A stretch of 34,201 nt of DNA from positions 1-34,201 of IMG/VR virus record IMGVR_UViG_3300044730_001395; one strand, given 5' to 3'. The position numbers and the translations under genes are program-made. Under the pieces are notes generated by a model, which saw only the letters and a program-made list of their open reading frames with translations, made no database searches and had not been told where the DNA came from. The DNA is from a virus. This document shows, one piece after another, positions 5,302-11,642 of this stretch (the first letter of the stretch is position 1; every line of letters begins with the position of its first letter).

Positions 5302-5933
5302 TATTTCCCCCTCAAACAATGCTTACCCTTGTGCTGTTCTGCTTCTGAAAAACTTACGCCGTTATTAACCAAGCTCAAAACTGCGCTGGCCATTATCGTT
5401 GGCTCTTTATAGTTATGATCTAGCCCCAAAGTGTGCCCTAGCTCGTGCATGATTGCGAAAAACGAATGGCTAAACCGCTCAGCACCTAACGAGTTGTGGG
5501 ACTGAACTACAGCAAGCGCCATGCTTAGCCCGTTGTATTTGCGCCAGCAGTAGTTGTTTCCCATGCCGACCATCCAGCGGTTCTGATTCTCATCAAGCAC
5601 CGGCGGCACATACACTGCGGCCCATCGCTTGCGGTTTCCGCGCCATATCCTGTGATAATAGTAAACCCTCTGATAGTAGTGGGAGAATAAAGAAAGCGTA
5701 GGCCCAAACGGGAAAACCTTTTGCTGTTCGATGCCCCTAATTCTTAAGCGCACTTTGCTTTTAAAATCAGCTTTCATGCTGGCCTTAAGCCACTTATTAA
5801 GCTGGCTAACTTTATCAAGTGGAAGTGAGATATCAGACTTTACGTAGTAGATATTCAGCGTGGGCCGCTCGGCCTCAGCAACCGAAATCAAAGTTAATGC
5901 AGCGGTTAAGGCAGCTAAGAATTTAATATTCAT
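5301..5933 (-). CDS. Secreted metzincin-type zinc metalloprotease
   Basis: The 210-residue product carries H163-E-L-G-H167-T-L-G170-L-D-H173, the full metzincin zinc-binding motif, followed by a Met-turn-like P-T-I-M181. The N-terminus is a clear Sec signal, MNIKFLAALTAALTLISVAEA, with a likely cut after Ala21, so the enzyme should act in the periplasm or outside. The metzincin clan includes matrixins and archaemetzincins; I do not assign a subfamily. ATG 5933 is preferred because it gives the signal peptide; the frame is open to 5996 with no better site. The SD is weak (GAG). Its start overlaps the end of a membrane coiled-coil gene and its stop overlaps the next start, so it is made as part of the early operon. 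Target unknown: host envelope protein, toxin activation, or superinfection control are possibilities. Confidence 0.8.
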   Translation of the reverse strand: MNIKFLAALTAALTLISVAEAERPTLNIYYVKSDISLPLDKVSQLNKWLKASMKADFKSKVRLRIRGIEQQKVFPFGPTLSLFSHYYQRVYYYHRIWRGNRKRWAAVYVPPVLDENQNRWMVGMGNNYCWRKYNGLSMALAVVQSHNSLGAERFSHSFFAIMHELGHTLGLDHNYKEPTIMASAVLSLVNNGVSFSEAEQHKGKHCLRGK

Positions 5934-6177
5934 CGTTGTTGCTCTGAAATCTACTGTCGCGGCCTGATTCATAGCCAGCATCGTAGCCTTCCTCATAAGC
6001 GACCTCAGTCGCTCTTTCTAAGTCGCTTTCTATCTCTTGTTTAAGCTGATGCAACTCTCCTTCTAGCTCTTCTTTAATGTGTTCAATTTCGCTGTTTAAG
6101 CGCAAAACCTCTTGCTTGAAATGCGCGGCCAAAAGTACAGCAGCCAAAATAATGAAAAGTGTTAATGCTTCAATCAT
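5923..6177 (-). CDS. Membrane-anchored coiled-coil protein
   Basis: The 84-residue product has an N-terminal membrane segment (ALTLFIILAAVLLAAHF) followed by a long charged coiled coil, SEIEHIKEELEGELHQLKQEIESDLERA, and an acidic Gly-Tyr tail YEEGYDAGYESGRD. GGAG lies about ten bases before ATG 6177, at the end of the upstream gene. It overlaps the metalloprotease start by 11 bases, which suggests that the two are made together. The topology recalls an inner-membrane spanin, but it lies in the early operon and its partner is a protease rather than a lipoprotein, so I do not call it a spanin. Confidence 0.55.
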   Translation of the reverse strand: MIEALTLFIILAAVLLAAHFKQEVLRLNSEIEHIKEELEGELHQLKQEIESDLERATEVAYEEGYDAGYESGRDSRFQSNNDEY

Positions 6178-6179
6178 AA

Positions 6180-6509
6180 CTATTCGTTCTCCCAGAAATT
6201 GCAGCGGCCTTGGGTGCTCGCGAGGGTCGCAGCGTTTCGCCCTGTTCGCGTCTTTCTCTTTCCGATCTCTCGAATCTGCCCGAGCTTCTTTAGCTCAGAA
6301 CACCTAGCGCTTGCCGTTTGGTGGCTAATGCCGAGCGCCATTTCGATTTCGTCGCAGGTGGCACCCAAAGCCCCACGCGACCGGATATAGTCGGAAACTC
6401 TCCGCCTTAACTCTCCAGCGCTGCCCACTACCGATCTAAAAGCATCACGGCTATTCTCGTTGCCCCCGTGGTTACGCTCGCAGATGTCGAAAAGACCTAT
6501 TTGCTTCAT
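6180..6509 (-). CDS. Winged helix-turn-helix DNA-binding protein
   Basis: The 109-residue product contains RRRVSDYIRSRGALGATCDEIEMALGISHQTASARCSELKKLGQI, split here as helix, turn and recognition helix, followed by a basic wing GKRKTRTGRNAATL. This is the winged-HTH pattern of small phage regulators in recombination and replication operons. AAGG lies six bases before ATG 6509. The gene begins just after a minus-strand terminator that separates it from recT, so it and the genes after it may depend on antitermination or a weak promoter. It probably tunes early or late transcription. Confidence 0.65.
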   Translation of the reverse strand: MKQIGLFDICERNHGGNENSRDAFRSVVGSAGELRRRVSDYIRSRGALGATCDEIEMALGISHQTASARCSELKKLGQIREIGKRKTRTGRNAATLASTQGRCNFWENE

Positions 6510-6520
6510 AGAGCTGCCTT

Positions 6521-6552
6521 TAAAAATTGCCGTGGTAAACTAGGGCCACGGC
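6521..6552 (-). terminator. Rho-independent terminator after recT
   Basis: On the minus strand GCCGTGG and CCACGGC (6546-6552 and 6529-6535 on the plus strand) form a perfect seven-base stem with a ten-base loop, followed by AATTTTTA. It lies between recT and the winged-HTH gene and would cut transcription of the downstream small genes unless read through. Confidence 0.7.
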
Positions 6553-6564
6553 TCCCCCGAGAAA

Positions 6565-7419
6565 CTAAGCGGGCGACGTTGCCCCCGCGCCCTCTCTCTC
6601 CTCGCTCTGTTTTTCTTCGTTCGCAGTTTCGACAACGTCCTGTACGGCGACACTGACGGCACCTGAAAAATCCATGGTCGCCTCGCTCGCATCTTTGTCG
6701 AGTGCTTGTGCAAGCTCGGTGCTTTTCGGTACAAGTTTAAGCGCTTGCCTGAGTGCTGTTTTCCTCGCCATCGCGTCAAAGTCATCAGCCGAACCGTTCC
6801 AAGGGCTAGAACCCGAGCGAGCGGCGGGGCTGCGCTTCTTTATCCCGTCAATAAACGACATCGGGAGAACCGTGATTTGCGTGCCGTGCAAAGTTTCAAT
6901 GCAGCAGTAAACGCAGCGACGCCCCCCGCGCCCGCCGTCAAGGTAAGGGCGGTGCTTCAAGTACTGATTCGTACCAAGAGAGAAATCGAAATCATCAGCC
7001 TCATAAACCATGGCTGTTTGAATCGACTTTATGAAACCGCCCTGAAAAGCGAGCTTCACAAGCCCCTGATACTGAGGCCAAAAGTTGACTTCATACTTGC
7101 CAGTCTTGCCGTTCTTCATCGGAACTAGGGCAGCCTCTTGCATGGCTCCCGGGTAAAGCTTTAATTCCGAGCAGGTCAAAAGCGCCCGCCCAAAACTCTC
7201 GAATGTGCATTTAAGCAGGTAAGGGTTTTTGTTGACCGATTCCATCGCCACTAGAAGCAGCCGCTTGGCGTTATCCTCCGAGCCCCAAAGATTACTAAGG
7301 CGCTTAGAATTTGATTTGAACCACTCACCGCATTGCATTTCGAAGCTGCCAGCAGTCGCCGGTGCTCCCGCCTGTGCGAGCCTCAAAGCCATTTCATTTT
7401 GTTTGTTTTGTGTACTCAT
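6565..7419 (-). CDS. recT: RecT-family single-strand annealing protein
   Basis: The 284-residue product is RecT-like: CTFESFGRALLTCSELKLYPG, then EAALVPMKNG and VNFWPQYQGLVKLAFQ, then the YEADDFDFSLGTNQYLKHRP block, SFIDGIKKRSPAA and DFDAMARKTALRQALKLVPKS. These are the standard blocks of the family in order. RecT anneals complementary single strands and works with a 5' to 3' exonuclease, here encoded directly upstream with a one-base gap. The C-terminal 40 residues are acidic and low in structure. AAGGAGA lies upstream of ATG 7419. The pair supports homologous recombination, including circularisation or repair of the phage genome. Confidence 0.92.
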   Translation of the reverse strand: MSTQNKQNEMALRLAQAGAPATAGSFEMQCGEWFKSNSKRLSNLWGSEDNAKRLLLVAMESVNKNPYLLKCTFESFGRALLTCSELKLYPGAMQEAALVPMKNGKTGKYEVNFWPQYQGLVKLAFQGGFIKSIQTAMVYEADDFDFSLGTNQYLKHRPYLDGGRGGRRCVYCCIETLHGTQITVLPMSFIDGIKKRSPAARSGSSPWNGSADDFDAMARKTALRQALKLVPKSTELAQALDKDASEATMDFSGAVSVAVQDVVETANEEKQSEEREGAGATSPA

Positions 7420-7420
7420 T

Positions 7421-8332
7421 TTACTCTGTCTCCTTTATTGAAAGTCTGTTGTAAGCGCTTGCCTTGCACTCGTACGCGGCGCGCTCGATTCGCTTATTTG
7501 TTACGGTGTAGCGACCCCAGAAGCCCTTGGTAGCGTCGCCCATGAGTTGCTGGAGCCTCGCCTTTGCGGTTTCAAGGCGGGCCTTTGGCTGGTCTAAAAA
7601 CCCCTCAAGCCTCTCGACTTCTCGCCGTGCCTCTTCCCAGGCTTCAAGCGCTTCGCCCGCCTCGTCCGGTAAATTTAAATTTTTGTTTTGGTCAGGCGTG
7701 ATTAGGTTAAGAACATCTTTATCGAGGGCCATCGCTGGCGGCTCTTTGTCGGTTTTTACGTAGTGAATGAACTCCTCAGCCTTAGCCATGCACTGGCTAA
7801 AAACTTCAGCGCTAAACTCTAATGCCGGTGTGTAGAAGTCCTTTGGTGAATTGCCGCAGAGGGCAGCTAGGAAACCACTCTTAAGCCCTAGCACCCCGAG
7901 CTGCCAATTTAGTTGTAGGTGGTCAGAGGGCAGCATCCCGCCATCCTCGTAATGACGAGCCATGCCGAACGAGCGAGCCTTGCACTCCACGATCTGCGCG
8001 TCGCGGTTCGTGTCGCTCCAAAGATAGTCAGGCGTGGCGGTCGCCCACTCAGCCGAGGCACTTGCATACATCGCATCGGGTTTGAATAGTTTCGCCTCGT
8101 TCTTGCGCTCAAACAGTTCGGCCACCACAGGCTCTAGCTTGCGCCCTAGCCACATGTGGTCATTATCTAGCTGTGGAGCGTCGCGCCCCGTTTTCTCGCG
8201 CCACAACTTAAGCGGCGAGCTGTAACTTGATAGCCCGCAGATGATTGCGACCTCTGACGAACCCACAGTCTTTGATTTTAATTTGAGCCACTCCTCACGG
8301 TGGTTCTCGATGTCGCGAATAAGGGTTTTCAT
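7421..8332 (-). CDS. YqaJ-family (lambda Exo-type) viral exonuclease
   Basis: The 303-residue product has VGSSEVAIICGLSSYSSPLKLW at residues 23-44, a WLGRKLEP segment with E67, then ATPDYLW with D102 and IVECKAR with E116 and K118, and finally DHLQLNWQLGV. D-x-n-E-x-K is the PD-(D/E)XK nuclease core, and YqaJ and lambda Exo degrade one strand from DNA ends to give the single strands that RecT anneals. A helical region with EAWEEARREVERLEGFL follows. The start overlaps the upstream stop as ATGA. It forms a two-component recombinase with the next gene. Confidence 0.92.
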   Translation of the reverse strand: MKTLIRDIENHREEWLKLKSKTVGSSEVAIICGLSSYSSPLKLWREKTGRDAPQLDNDHMWLGRKLEPVVAELFERKNEAKLFKPDAMYASASAEWATATPDYLWSDTNRDAQIVECKARSFGMARHYEDGGMLPSDHLQLNWQLGVLGLKSGFLAALCGNSPKDFYTPALEFSAEVFSQCMAKAEEFIHYVKTDKEPPAMALDKDVLNLITPDQNKNLNLPDEAGEALEAWEEARREVERLEGFLDQPKARLETAKARLQQLMGDATKGFWGRYTVTNKRIERAAYECKASAYNRLSIKETE

Positions 8333-8952
8333 TTTACCACCTCCAAGCCCTCTGCAATCGGCTGCGCTGGTGGCGTGTAGCCATCAACTTGTTCGTACGG
8401 CACTCGCTTCCCGCCCCTAAATGCTGGGGTGATATTGATATCCGTCGCCAAAAAGTGAGGCGCTCCGATTAAATCCCAGGCCCTCTCGACCCCAGGCTCG
8501 CGCAAAAATCTCTTGGCGGGCGGTCCATCATCAGCCCAGCGCTGCGCGGCGGCGTCCCATAGCTGTTTTTTTGCCCTGCGGTAGTCTTTGACCCAGTTGG
8601 CTTTGGACACTAGCGCGGCCCACTTCACGGCTTGCGGTGGTCCGACAATCGCCTTTAGCTCATCGCTAACGAAATCAGGGCCGAGCATATCCATGCAAAA
8701 ATCAATTACCTGATATTCGCGCTCCCATTGGTTCAGCCTGTCGCCTTCTCTCGGAAAAAGGCTTTTTAGCAGCCCGTTCATGGCGGCGATTTGCGGGGCG
8801 TATTCGCTCGTTTCCACGTGCTTACGAACCCCAGTCATGAATTCCCTGCGGGTGTATTTCCTGCCGCAAAGGTCAAACCAATAGCGGCTCGCTACCTCGC
8901 TCACGTTAAATCGCGGGTAAAGTTCCCGAATTTCCTCTAAGCAGCTCATCAT
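8329..8952 (-). CDS. Putative replication protein, helicase-loader-like
   Basis: The 207-residue product begins MMSCLEEIRELYPRF and has RYWFDLCGRKYTRREFMTGVRKHVETSEYAP split over two helices, which resembles the region of phage P-type loader proteins that follow a replication initiator. The rest contains REYQVIDFCMDMLGPDFV and WAALVSKANWVKDYRRAKKQ. No ATPase motif is visible. The frame is open to 9108, but the start at 8952 sits one base after the upstream stop and avoids a 155-base overlap. Position between a probable initiator and the recombination genes supports a replication role, with moderate confidence. Confidence 0.5.
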   Translation of the reverse strand: MMSCLEEIRELYPRFNVSEVASRYWFDLCGRKYTRREFMTGVRKHVETSEYAPQIAAMNGLLKSLFPREGDRLNQWEREYQVIDFCMDMLGPDFVSDELKAIVGPPQAVKWAALVSKANWVKDYRRAKKQLWDAAAQRWADDGPPAKRFLREPGVERAWDLIGAPHFLATDINITPAFRGGKRVPYEQVDGYTPPAQPIAEGLEVVK

Positions 8953-8953
8953 T

Positions 8954-9793
8954 TCATTCGAATCCACGTTCCATCGCCTCAATAATTTTTTTACGTTCTT
9001 TTTCAGCTTCCTCTTTGGTTTTGCCCGCATTGGGACCAGCTCTGGGGCGAGTCGCGGCAAGGTCGGCGCAGTCGCGCACGGTCCTCCAACCCGAGGAAAT
9101 CGAGCCATTTACGTCGCGAATAAAATCTAGGTTTCTGCCGTGATAGCGCATGATGAGCGCCTCGGCTTGGATCTGGTCCCACGGTTTTTTAAGGGTTTTC
9201 TGGGTGTACTCACCCCAGCGGCGCAGCGCTTCGGAAGCTTCGGGGCTTTCGGTCGGAATGGTTTCCCCCGCACCCCCTTCCTTAGAACTAACTACATGAT
9301 CAGTATCATAGTCATAGTCAGTATCAGGGAATCCGACTTTGTCGGGAGATTTTCTCGGATTTTTTCCCGAAAAAGTGCGATTAATCTCAGATTGCTCGGG
9401 TTTAATCTTCAGTTTCTTCGCGTACTGCTCTTGGTCCTCAATTACAACGCTATTAGAAAAGCCACCTAGCTCGGGTTGGATTAAGCCCTCTTGAACGCAA
9501 TAGTTAAAGAACCCCTCGGAATCCTTAACCTCGTTTTCTTCGGCAATATCTAAAATTGCATCCTTGCTAATCACTGCGTTTGTGGCGCAGGACATCGTGA
9601 GGTAAATTTCAATTAAAGCTAATTTGGAGGTAAGCCCGTAAAGGCGTTTCAGCGCTCGGACTTTTCCGAGGCTCATGAAGTTTACGCGAATAAGAGCGTG
9701 CTTAAGTTGAGCGCGAGGTTTGATTGAGTGCTTTGCTTGCACTCTTTCCTTGCTCTCTTTCGTGGTTGTGGTATTTTCGTTTGTACTTAGCAT
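8954..9793 (-). CDS. Putative replication initiation protein (DnaD or O-like)
   Basis: The 279-residue product has an N-terminal helical domain with FMSLGKVRALKRLYGLTSKLALIEIYL, then AILDIAEENEVKDSEGFFNYCVQEGLI, as in Lin1244/Lin1753-type or DnaD-type initiators, a low-complexity linker with DTDYDYDTDH, and a C-terminal ALIMRYHGRNLDFI and ISSGWRTVRDC region similar to DnaD-type ends. Such proteins bind the phage origin and recruit the helicase loader. ATG 9793 is used; GTG 9802 is an alternative. The best ribosome site (AAGGAGA, 9817-9823) is placed for ATG 9809, which is followed at once by TGA, and a hairpin covers the start, so translation looks regulated. Confidence 0.6.
   Translation of the reverse strand: MLSTNENTTTTKESKERVQAKHSIKPRAQLKHALIRVNFMSLGKVRALKRLYGLTSKLALIEIYLTMSCATNAVISKDAILDIAEENEVKDSEGFFNYCVQEGLIQPELGGFSNSVVIEDQEQYAKKLKIKPEQSEINRTFSGKNPRKSPDKVGFPDTDYDYDTDHVVSSKEGGAGETIPTESPEASEALRRWGEYTQKTLKKPWDQIQAEALIMRYHGRNLDFIRDVNGSISSGWRTVRDCADLAATRPRAGPNAGKTKEEAEKERKKIIEAMERGFE
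9750..9777 (+). promoter_or_regulatory. Weak plus-strand promoter match inside the replication gene
   Basis: TTGCTC at 9750-9755 and TATTTT at 9772-9777 are 16 bases apart on the plus strand. The match is modest. It is listed because an intrinsic terminator on the same strand follows at 9824-9857, which would define an antisense RNA of about 70 bases over the replication gene's start. Confidence 0.2.
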
Positions 9794-9823
9794 GTGGCTC
9801 ACATCACATGCTTAAGTCTCCTT
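9785..9823 (-). promoter_or_regulatory. Start-site hairpin and start-stop element of the replication gene
   Basis: ACTTAGCATGTG at 9785-9796 and CACATGCTTAAGT at 9805-9817 pair over 12 bases with one bulge, burying ATG 9793. Upstream on the minus strand AAGGAGA (9817-9823) is seven bases from ATG 9809, but that ATG is followed by TGA, and an overlapping second ATG-TGA comes five bases later. Ribosomes loaded at the strong site would stop at once and might restart at GTG 9802 or ATG 9793. Confidence 0.5.
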
Positions 9824-9857
9824 AAGGCTCTTGGGTTACTCTCCAAGGGCCTTTTTT
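9824..9857 (+). terminator. Plus-strand intrinsic terminator, antisense to the early operon
   Basis: AAGGCTCTTGG (9824-9834) pairs with CCAAGGGCCTT (9843-9853) as eleven bases including one U-G pair, with an eight-base loop, and is followed by a T-run to 9857 and GTTTG. In the minus-strand RNA the wobble becomes an A-C mismatch and no U-tract follows, so it works only rightward. No rightward gene lies upstream in this region. Confidence 0.65.
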
Positions 9858-9875
9858 GTTTGTTCGATACGTAAA

Positions 9876-9946
9876 GTTATCGGTCAAACGGGAGACTCAA
9901 GCAAAATTCGATAATTCCTTATAAACTCACCAAAAAACAACTGCAA
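9876..9946 (-). promoter_or_regulatory. Candidate promoters for the replication and recombination genes
   Basis: Two minus-strand matches lie between the integrase and the replication gene: TTGCAG to TATAAG (9941-9946 and 9918-9923) and TTGCTT to GATAAC (9899-9904 and 9876-9881), each with 17-base spacing. The -10 boxes are better than the -35 boxes. Either could start an early transcript independent of the switch promoter. TTATCG/CGATAA arms at 9877-9882 and 9909-9914 may form an operator. Confidence 0.35.
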
Positions 9947-9957
9947 GCTAAAAACGA

Positions 9958-10863
9958 CTAGTAAACCAATTTTATCGCGGGGCTATCTTCGACCTCTTTA
10001 GCCCTCTTATCGTAAACCCTGACCATTTCCTCGGTTAAGTGGCCTAGTGCATCGGCGGTCTCGCGGTCACTAAAGCCCATGGATTTTAATTTAGTGGCAA
10101 AGGTAGCCCGCGCACTATGCGGGGCGGCTTTTATCCCGAAAATGGCACAATATTTTTTAAATACCCGAACCAAGGTCAATTGGTCGATTCTGCCTCGTAC
10201 TTTCCCCGATGCGTAATAAAAAACGAAAAGCGGGTCAGTAGCATCAGCCCCCTCAGCTTTTCTCTGACTTATTAGCCTTGATATATAGGGCCTGGCGAAT
10301 TTAGCCACCACACGAACCTGCCTCCGGCCCGCCTTTGAATTTTTCAGCTCTAGGTACACAACACCCTTGGGGCTTACCTTAACGTCGCCCACAGCCAGCG
10401 CTATGGCCTCGCTGCGCCTAAGTCCCGCACCAAAAAGCACCGATAACATGGCCCTATCTCTTATCTCTTTTTTGCCGCGCCCCTCTGGGGCCTCTAGTAT
10501 TTTTTTGACAACAGAGAACGGAATTAGAACAGTTGGGCGCTTTTGTGTCTGCTGACGGCGCGAAATTGCGTATTTAACCGCCCTTAGAGGATTATTCTTT
10601 AAATAATCGAGCGCCATCAGGTGTTCACATACGCTATGAAGCGCGTGGAAGTGCACCAGAATTGTTTTATCGGCGTATTTTTTGCCATCGGGAGCAATCG
10701 CCAGCTTTAACCTCGCAAAGTACGCCAGCGCCTCCACTGCCCGTACTTTATTAAGAGGTTTACCTACAGACTCCTCAAAAATATCAATAATAGAGCGGTA
10801 TTGTTTTTTAGTATTTCCCGACTTCATGGCGAGAATTAATTCTATGGCGTCGTTTATCATCAT
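9958..10863 (-). CDS. int: Tyrosine-family integrase
   Basis: The 301-residue product has the full catalytic set of tyrosine recombinases: R149 in GAGLRRSE, H249-S-A-R252, H275 in LGHLTEEM and the nucleophile Y284 in VRVYDKR. The N-terminal 100 residues form the core-binding domain (NTKKQYRSIIDIF, then HALHSVCEHLMALDYLKNNP). Length is like XerC/D and short phage integrases, without a long arm-binding domain. It should insert the phage into the host chromosome, which makes the phage temperate. GGGGGG lies eight bases before ATG 10863 but sits in a hairpin (10870-10908). I could not identify attP; no excisionase is recognised. Confidence 0.9.
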   Translation of the reverse strand: MMINDAIELILAMKSGNTKKQYRSIIDIFEESVGKPLNKVRAVEALAYFARLKLAIAPDGKKYADKTILVHFHALHSVCEHLMALDYLKNNPLRAVKYAISRRQQTQKRPTVLIPFSVVKKILEAPEGRGKKEIRDRAMLSVLFGAGLRRSEAIALAVGDVKVSPKGVVYLELKNSKAGRRQVRVVAKFARPYISRLISQRKAEGADATDPLFVFYYASGKVRGRIDQLTLVRVFKKYCAIFGIKAAPHSARATFATKLKSMGFSDRETADALGHLTEEMVRVYDKRAKEVEDSPAIKLVY

Positions 10864-10869
10864 TTATAG

Positions 10870-10908
10870 CGCCCCCCGAAATGTGATATTTACACACCTC
10901 AGGGGGCG
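10870..10908 (-). promoter_or_regulatory. Hairpin that can hide the integrase ribosome site
   Basis: On the plus strand CGCCCCC (10870-10876) and GGGGGCG (10902-10908) are perfect inverted arms, with inner arms TGTG and CACA in between. In the minus-strand mRNA the 3' arm is the G-run that would serve as ribosome site for the integrase ATG at 10863. Folding would lower integrase translation. No U-tract follows, so it is not a terminator. It might instead be a recombinase binding site. Confidence 0.5.
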
Positions 10909-10926
10909 TTCCTTGTTTGCTTCAGT

Positions 10927-11100
10927 CTAACGTCTTTGTGGCCTATTTTCAGCTACTTGCACGAATGGCTCCCCTTCCCAGATTTGCCAAGCGGTGTTTA
11001 GCATATCCACCGAACCCCATAGGCAGGTAAGATAAATAAAAAACCAAAACATTTTATGCAGGCTGAAAAATGATTCCCCCTGAAATTCATTATTTGTCAT
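10927..11100 (-). CDS. 57-residue small membrane protein
   Basis: A short gene. It starts at ATG 11100 with GGAGG nine bases upstream and stops with TAG at 10927-10929. It has one hydrophobic aromatic segment, KMFWFFIYLTCLWGSVDML, and a polar C-terminus QVAENRPQRR. It overlaps the end of the lipoprotein gene by 11 bases, so the two are probably translated together. Together they could form an envelope pair; no family is recognised. Confidence 0.6.
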   Translation of the reverse strand: MTNNEFQGESFFSLHKMFWFFIYLTCLWGSVDMLNTAWQIWEGEPFVQVAENRPQRR

Positions 11101-11296
11101 TTCGGTAGCCCTCCCCTGCGCAGTTTACAAAGCGGCATTTTAGCGGCATCGACTTGCTTGCTGTCTCTTGTACCTCTCGGCGCTCGTCCACGGCATAAAG
11201 CCCAACCTTGCCCCCTAGCTCTATCCCCGAGCACCCTGTGGTCAAAACTGCAATTCCTAACCACAAAACCGAACTAACAATTATTCCTGCTTTCAT
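11090..11296 (-). CDS. Small lipoprotein
   Basis: The 68-residue product starts MKAGIIVSSVLWLGIAVLTTGC, a lipoprotein signal with Cys22 after Thr-Thr-Gly, a slightly unusual lipobox. The mature part is about 46 residues, with GGKVGLYAVDERREVQETA and CRFVNC, whose two cysteines may pair. The GGK-x-GLY-x-VDER pattern is familiar from small phage and prophage lipoproteins of unknown role. AAGGAGA is eight bases before ATG 11296. Possible roles are superinfection exclusion or an outer spanin; its neighbour lacks the coiled coil expected of an inner spanin. Confidence 0.65.
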   Translation of the reverse strand: MKAGIIVSSVLWLGIAVLTTGCSGIELGGKVGLYAVDERREVQETASKSMPLKCRFVNCAGEGYRNDK

Positions 11297-11322
11297 TTTT
11301 CAGTCTCCTTTAAATAAACAAC

Positions 11323-11541
11323 CTAATTTAAAACTTTGGCCAAAACCTCAAGCTGCCTCTTCTGTGCCGGTGTCGGCTCCCCTGCCCTTTGTAGCTGTTC
11401 GTTATAGTCGCGCAGCTTCATGGCTAGGCACCGAGCTAAAATCATGCGCTCGGCTGTATAGGCGGCCCTGTATGCCTCGCGAATCTCTTCCTGTACCTGA
11501 AGCAATGTCTCAGGGTTTCTCACATCGATTTTATTTTTCAT
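11323..11541 (-). CDS. First leftward early gene, helical protein
   Basis: The 72-residue product begins MKNKIDVRNPETLLQVQEEIREAYRAAYTAERMIL and is helical throughout, ending in a second helix PAQKRQLEVLAKVL. GGAGGG is six bases before ATG 11541; the frame is open to 11562 but has no ribosome site there. It is the first gene after the leftward switch promoter, the position of cro-like or excisionase genes, yet no HTH is visible. Function unknown. Confidence 0.55.
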   Translation of the reverse strand: MKNKIDVRNPETLLQVQEEIREAYRAAYTAERMILARCLAMKLRDYNEQLQRAGEPTPAQKRQLEVLAKVLN

Positions 11542-11556
11542 TTTATGCCCTCCATA

Positions 11557-11592
11557 ACTCAAGTTTGTTTGACTAGTGAATGCCTCTTGAGT
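11557..11592. promoter_or_regulatory. Palindromic operator over the rightward -35 box
   Basis: ACTCAAG (11557-11563) and CTTGAGT (11586-11592) are arms centred exactly on ACTAGT (11572-11577), which lies in TTGACTAGTGAA. The nested symmetry, 36 bases with 12 of 18 positions paired, suggests a dimeric repressor site. A second ACTAGT centre lies 49 bases away, within CACTAGTCAA at 11620-11629, an exact inverted copy of TTGACTAGTG. A third partial copy, ATTCACTA, is at 11635-11642 just before the regulator's ATG. Confidence 0.6.
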
Positions 11593-11597
11593 ATGAT
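11569..11597 (+). promoter_or_regulatory. Rightward switch promoter
   Basis: TTGACT (11569-11574) and TATGAT (11592-11597) are separated by 17 bases, matching the sigma70 consensus at five of six positions in each box. The start of transcription should be near 11604, which makes ATG 11643 the first usable start of the regulator gene. The -35 box lies within the ACTAGT operator. Confidence 0.75.
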
Positions 11598-11600
11598 GTA

Positions 11601-11629
11601 AGTATCGTCAACAACGATGCACTAGTCAA
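11601..11629 (-). promoter_or_regulatory. Leftward switch promoter
   Basis: On the minus strand TTGACT (11624-11629) and GATACT (11601-11606) are 17 bases apart; the -10 box is weaker than that of the rightward promoter. Transcription would start near 11594, giving a leader of about 53 bases for the gene at 11541. The two -10 boxes are only three bases apart and point at each other's start, so both promoters cannot be occupied together. Confidence 0.6.
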
Positions 11630-11642
11630 GGGAAATTCACTA

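Noticed and set aside
5934-5996. Upstream extension of the metalloprotease by 21 residues
   Set aside because: It would bury the signal peptide and extend the overlap with the preceding gene; no better ribosome site is found there.
5923-6177. Inner spanin call for the membrane coiled-coil protein
   Set aside because: Topology fits, but the gene is early, far from the lysis module, and no overlapping lipoprotein partner exists.
8953-9108. N-terminal extension of the helicase-loader-like protein
   Set aside because: The 52 added residues are basic and Pro-rich and lie entirely in another frame of the replication gene; the start at 8952 adjoins the upstream stop.
9803-9957. attP core next to the integrase
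   Set aside because: No tRNA-like segment or repeated core could be seen in this gap, and there is no host sequence to compare with.
11208-11576. 122-codon plus-strand frame over the lipoprotein and first early gene
   Set aside because: It runs antisense to two well-supported genes and crosses the switch promoter region; it has no ribosome site.
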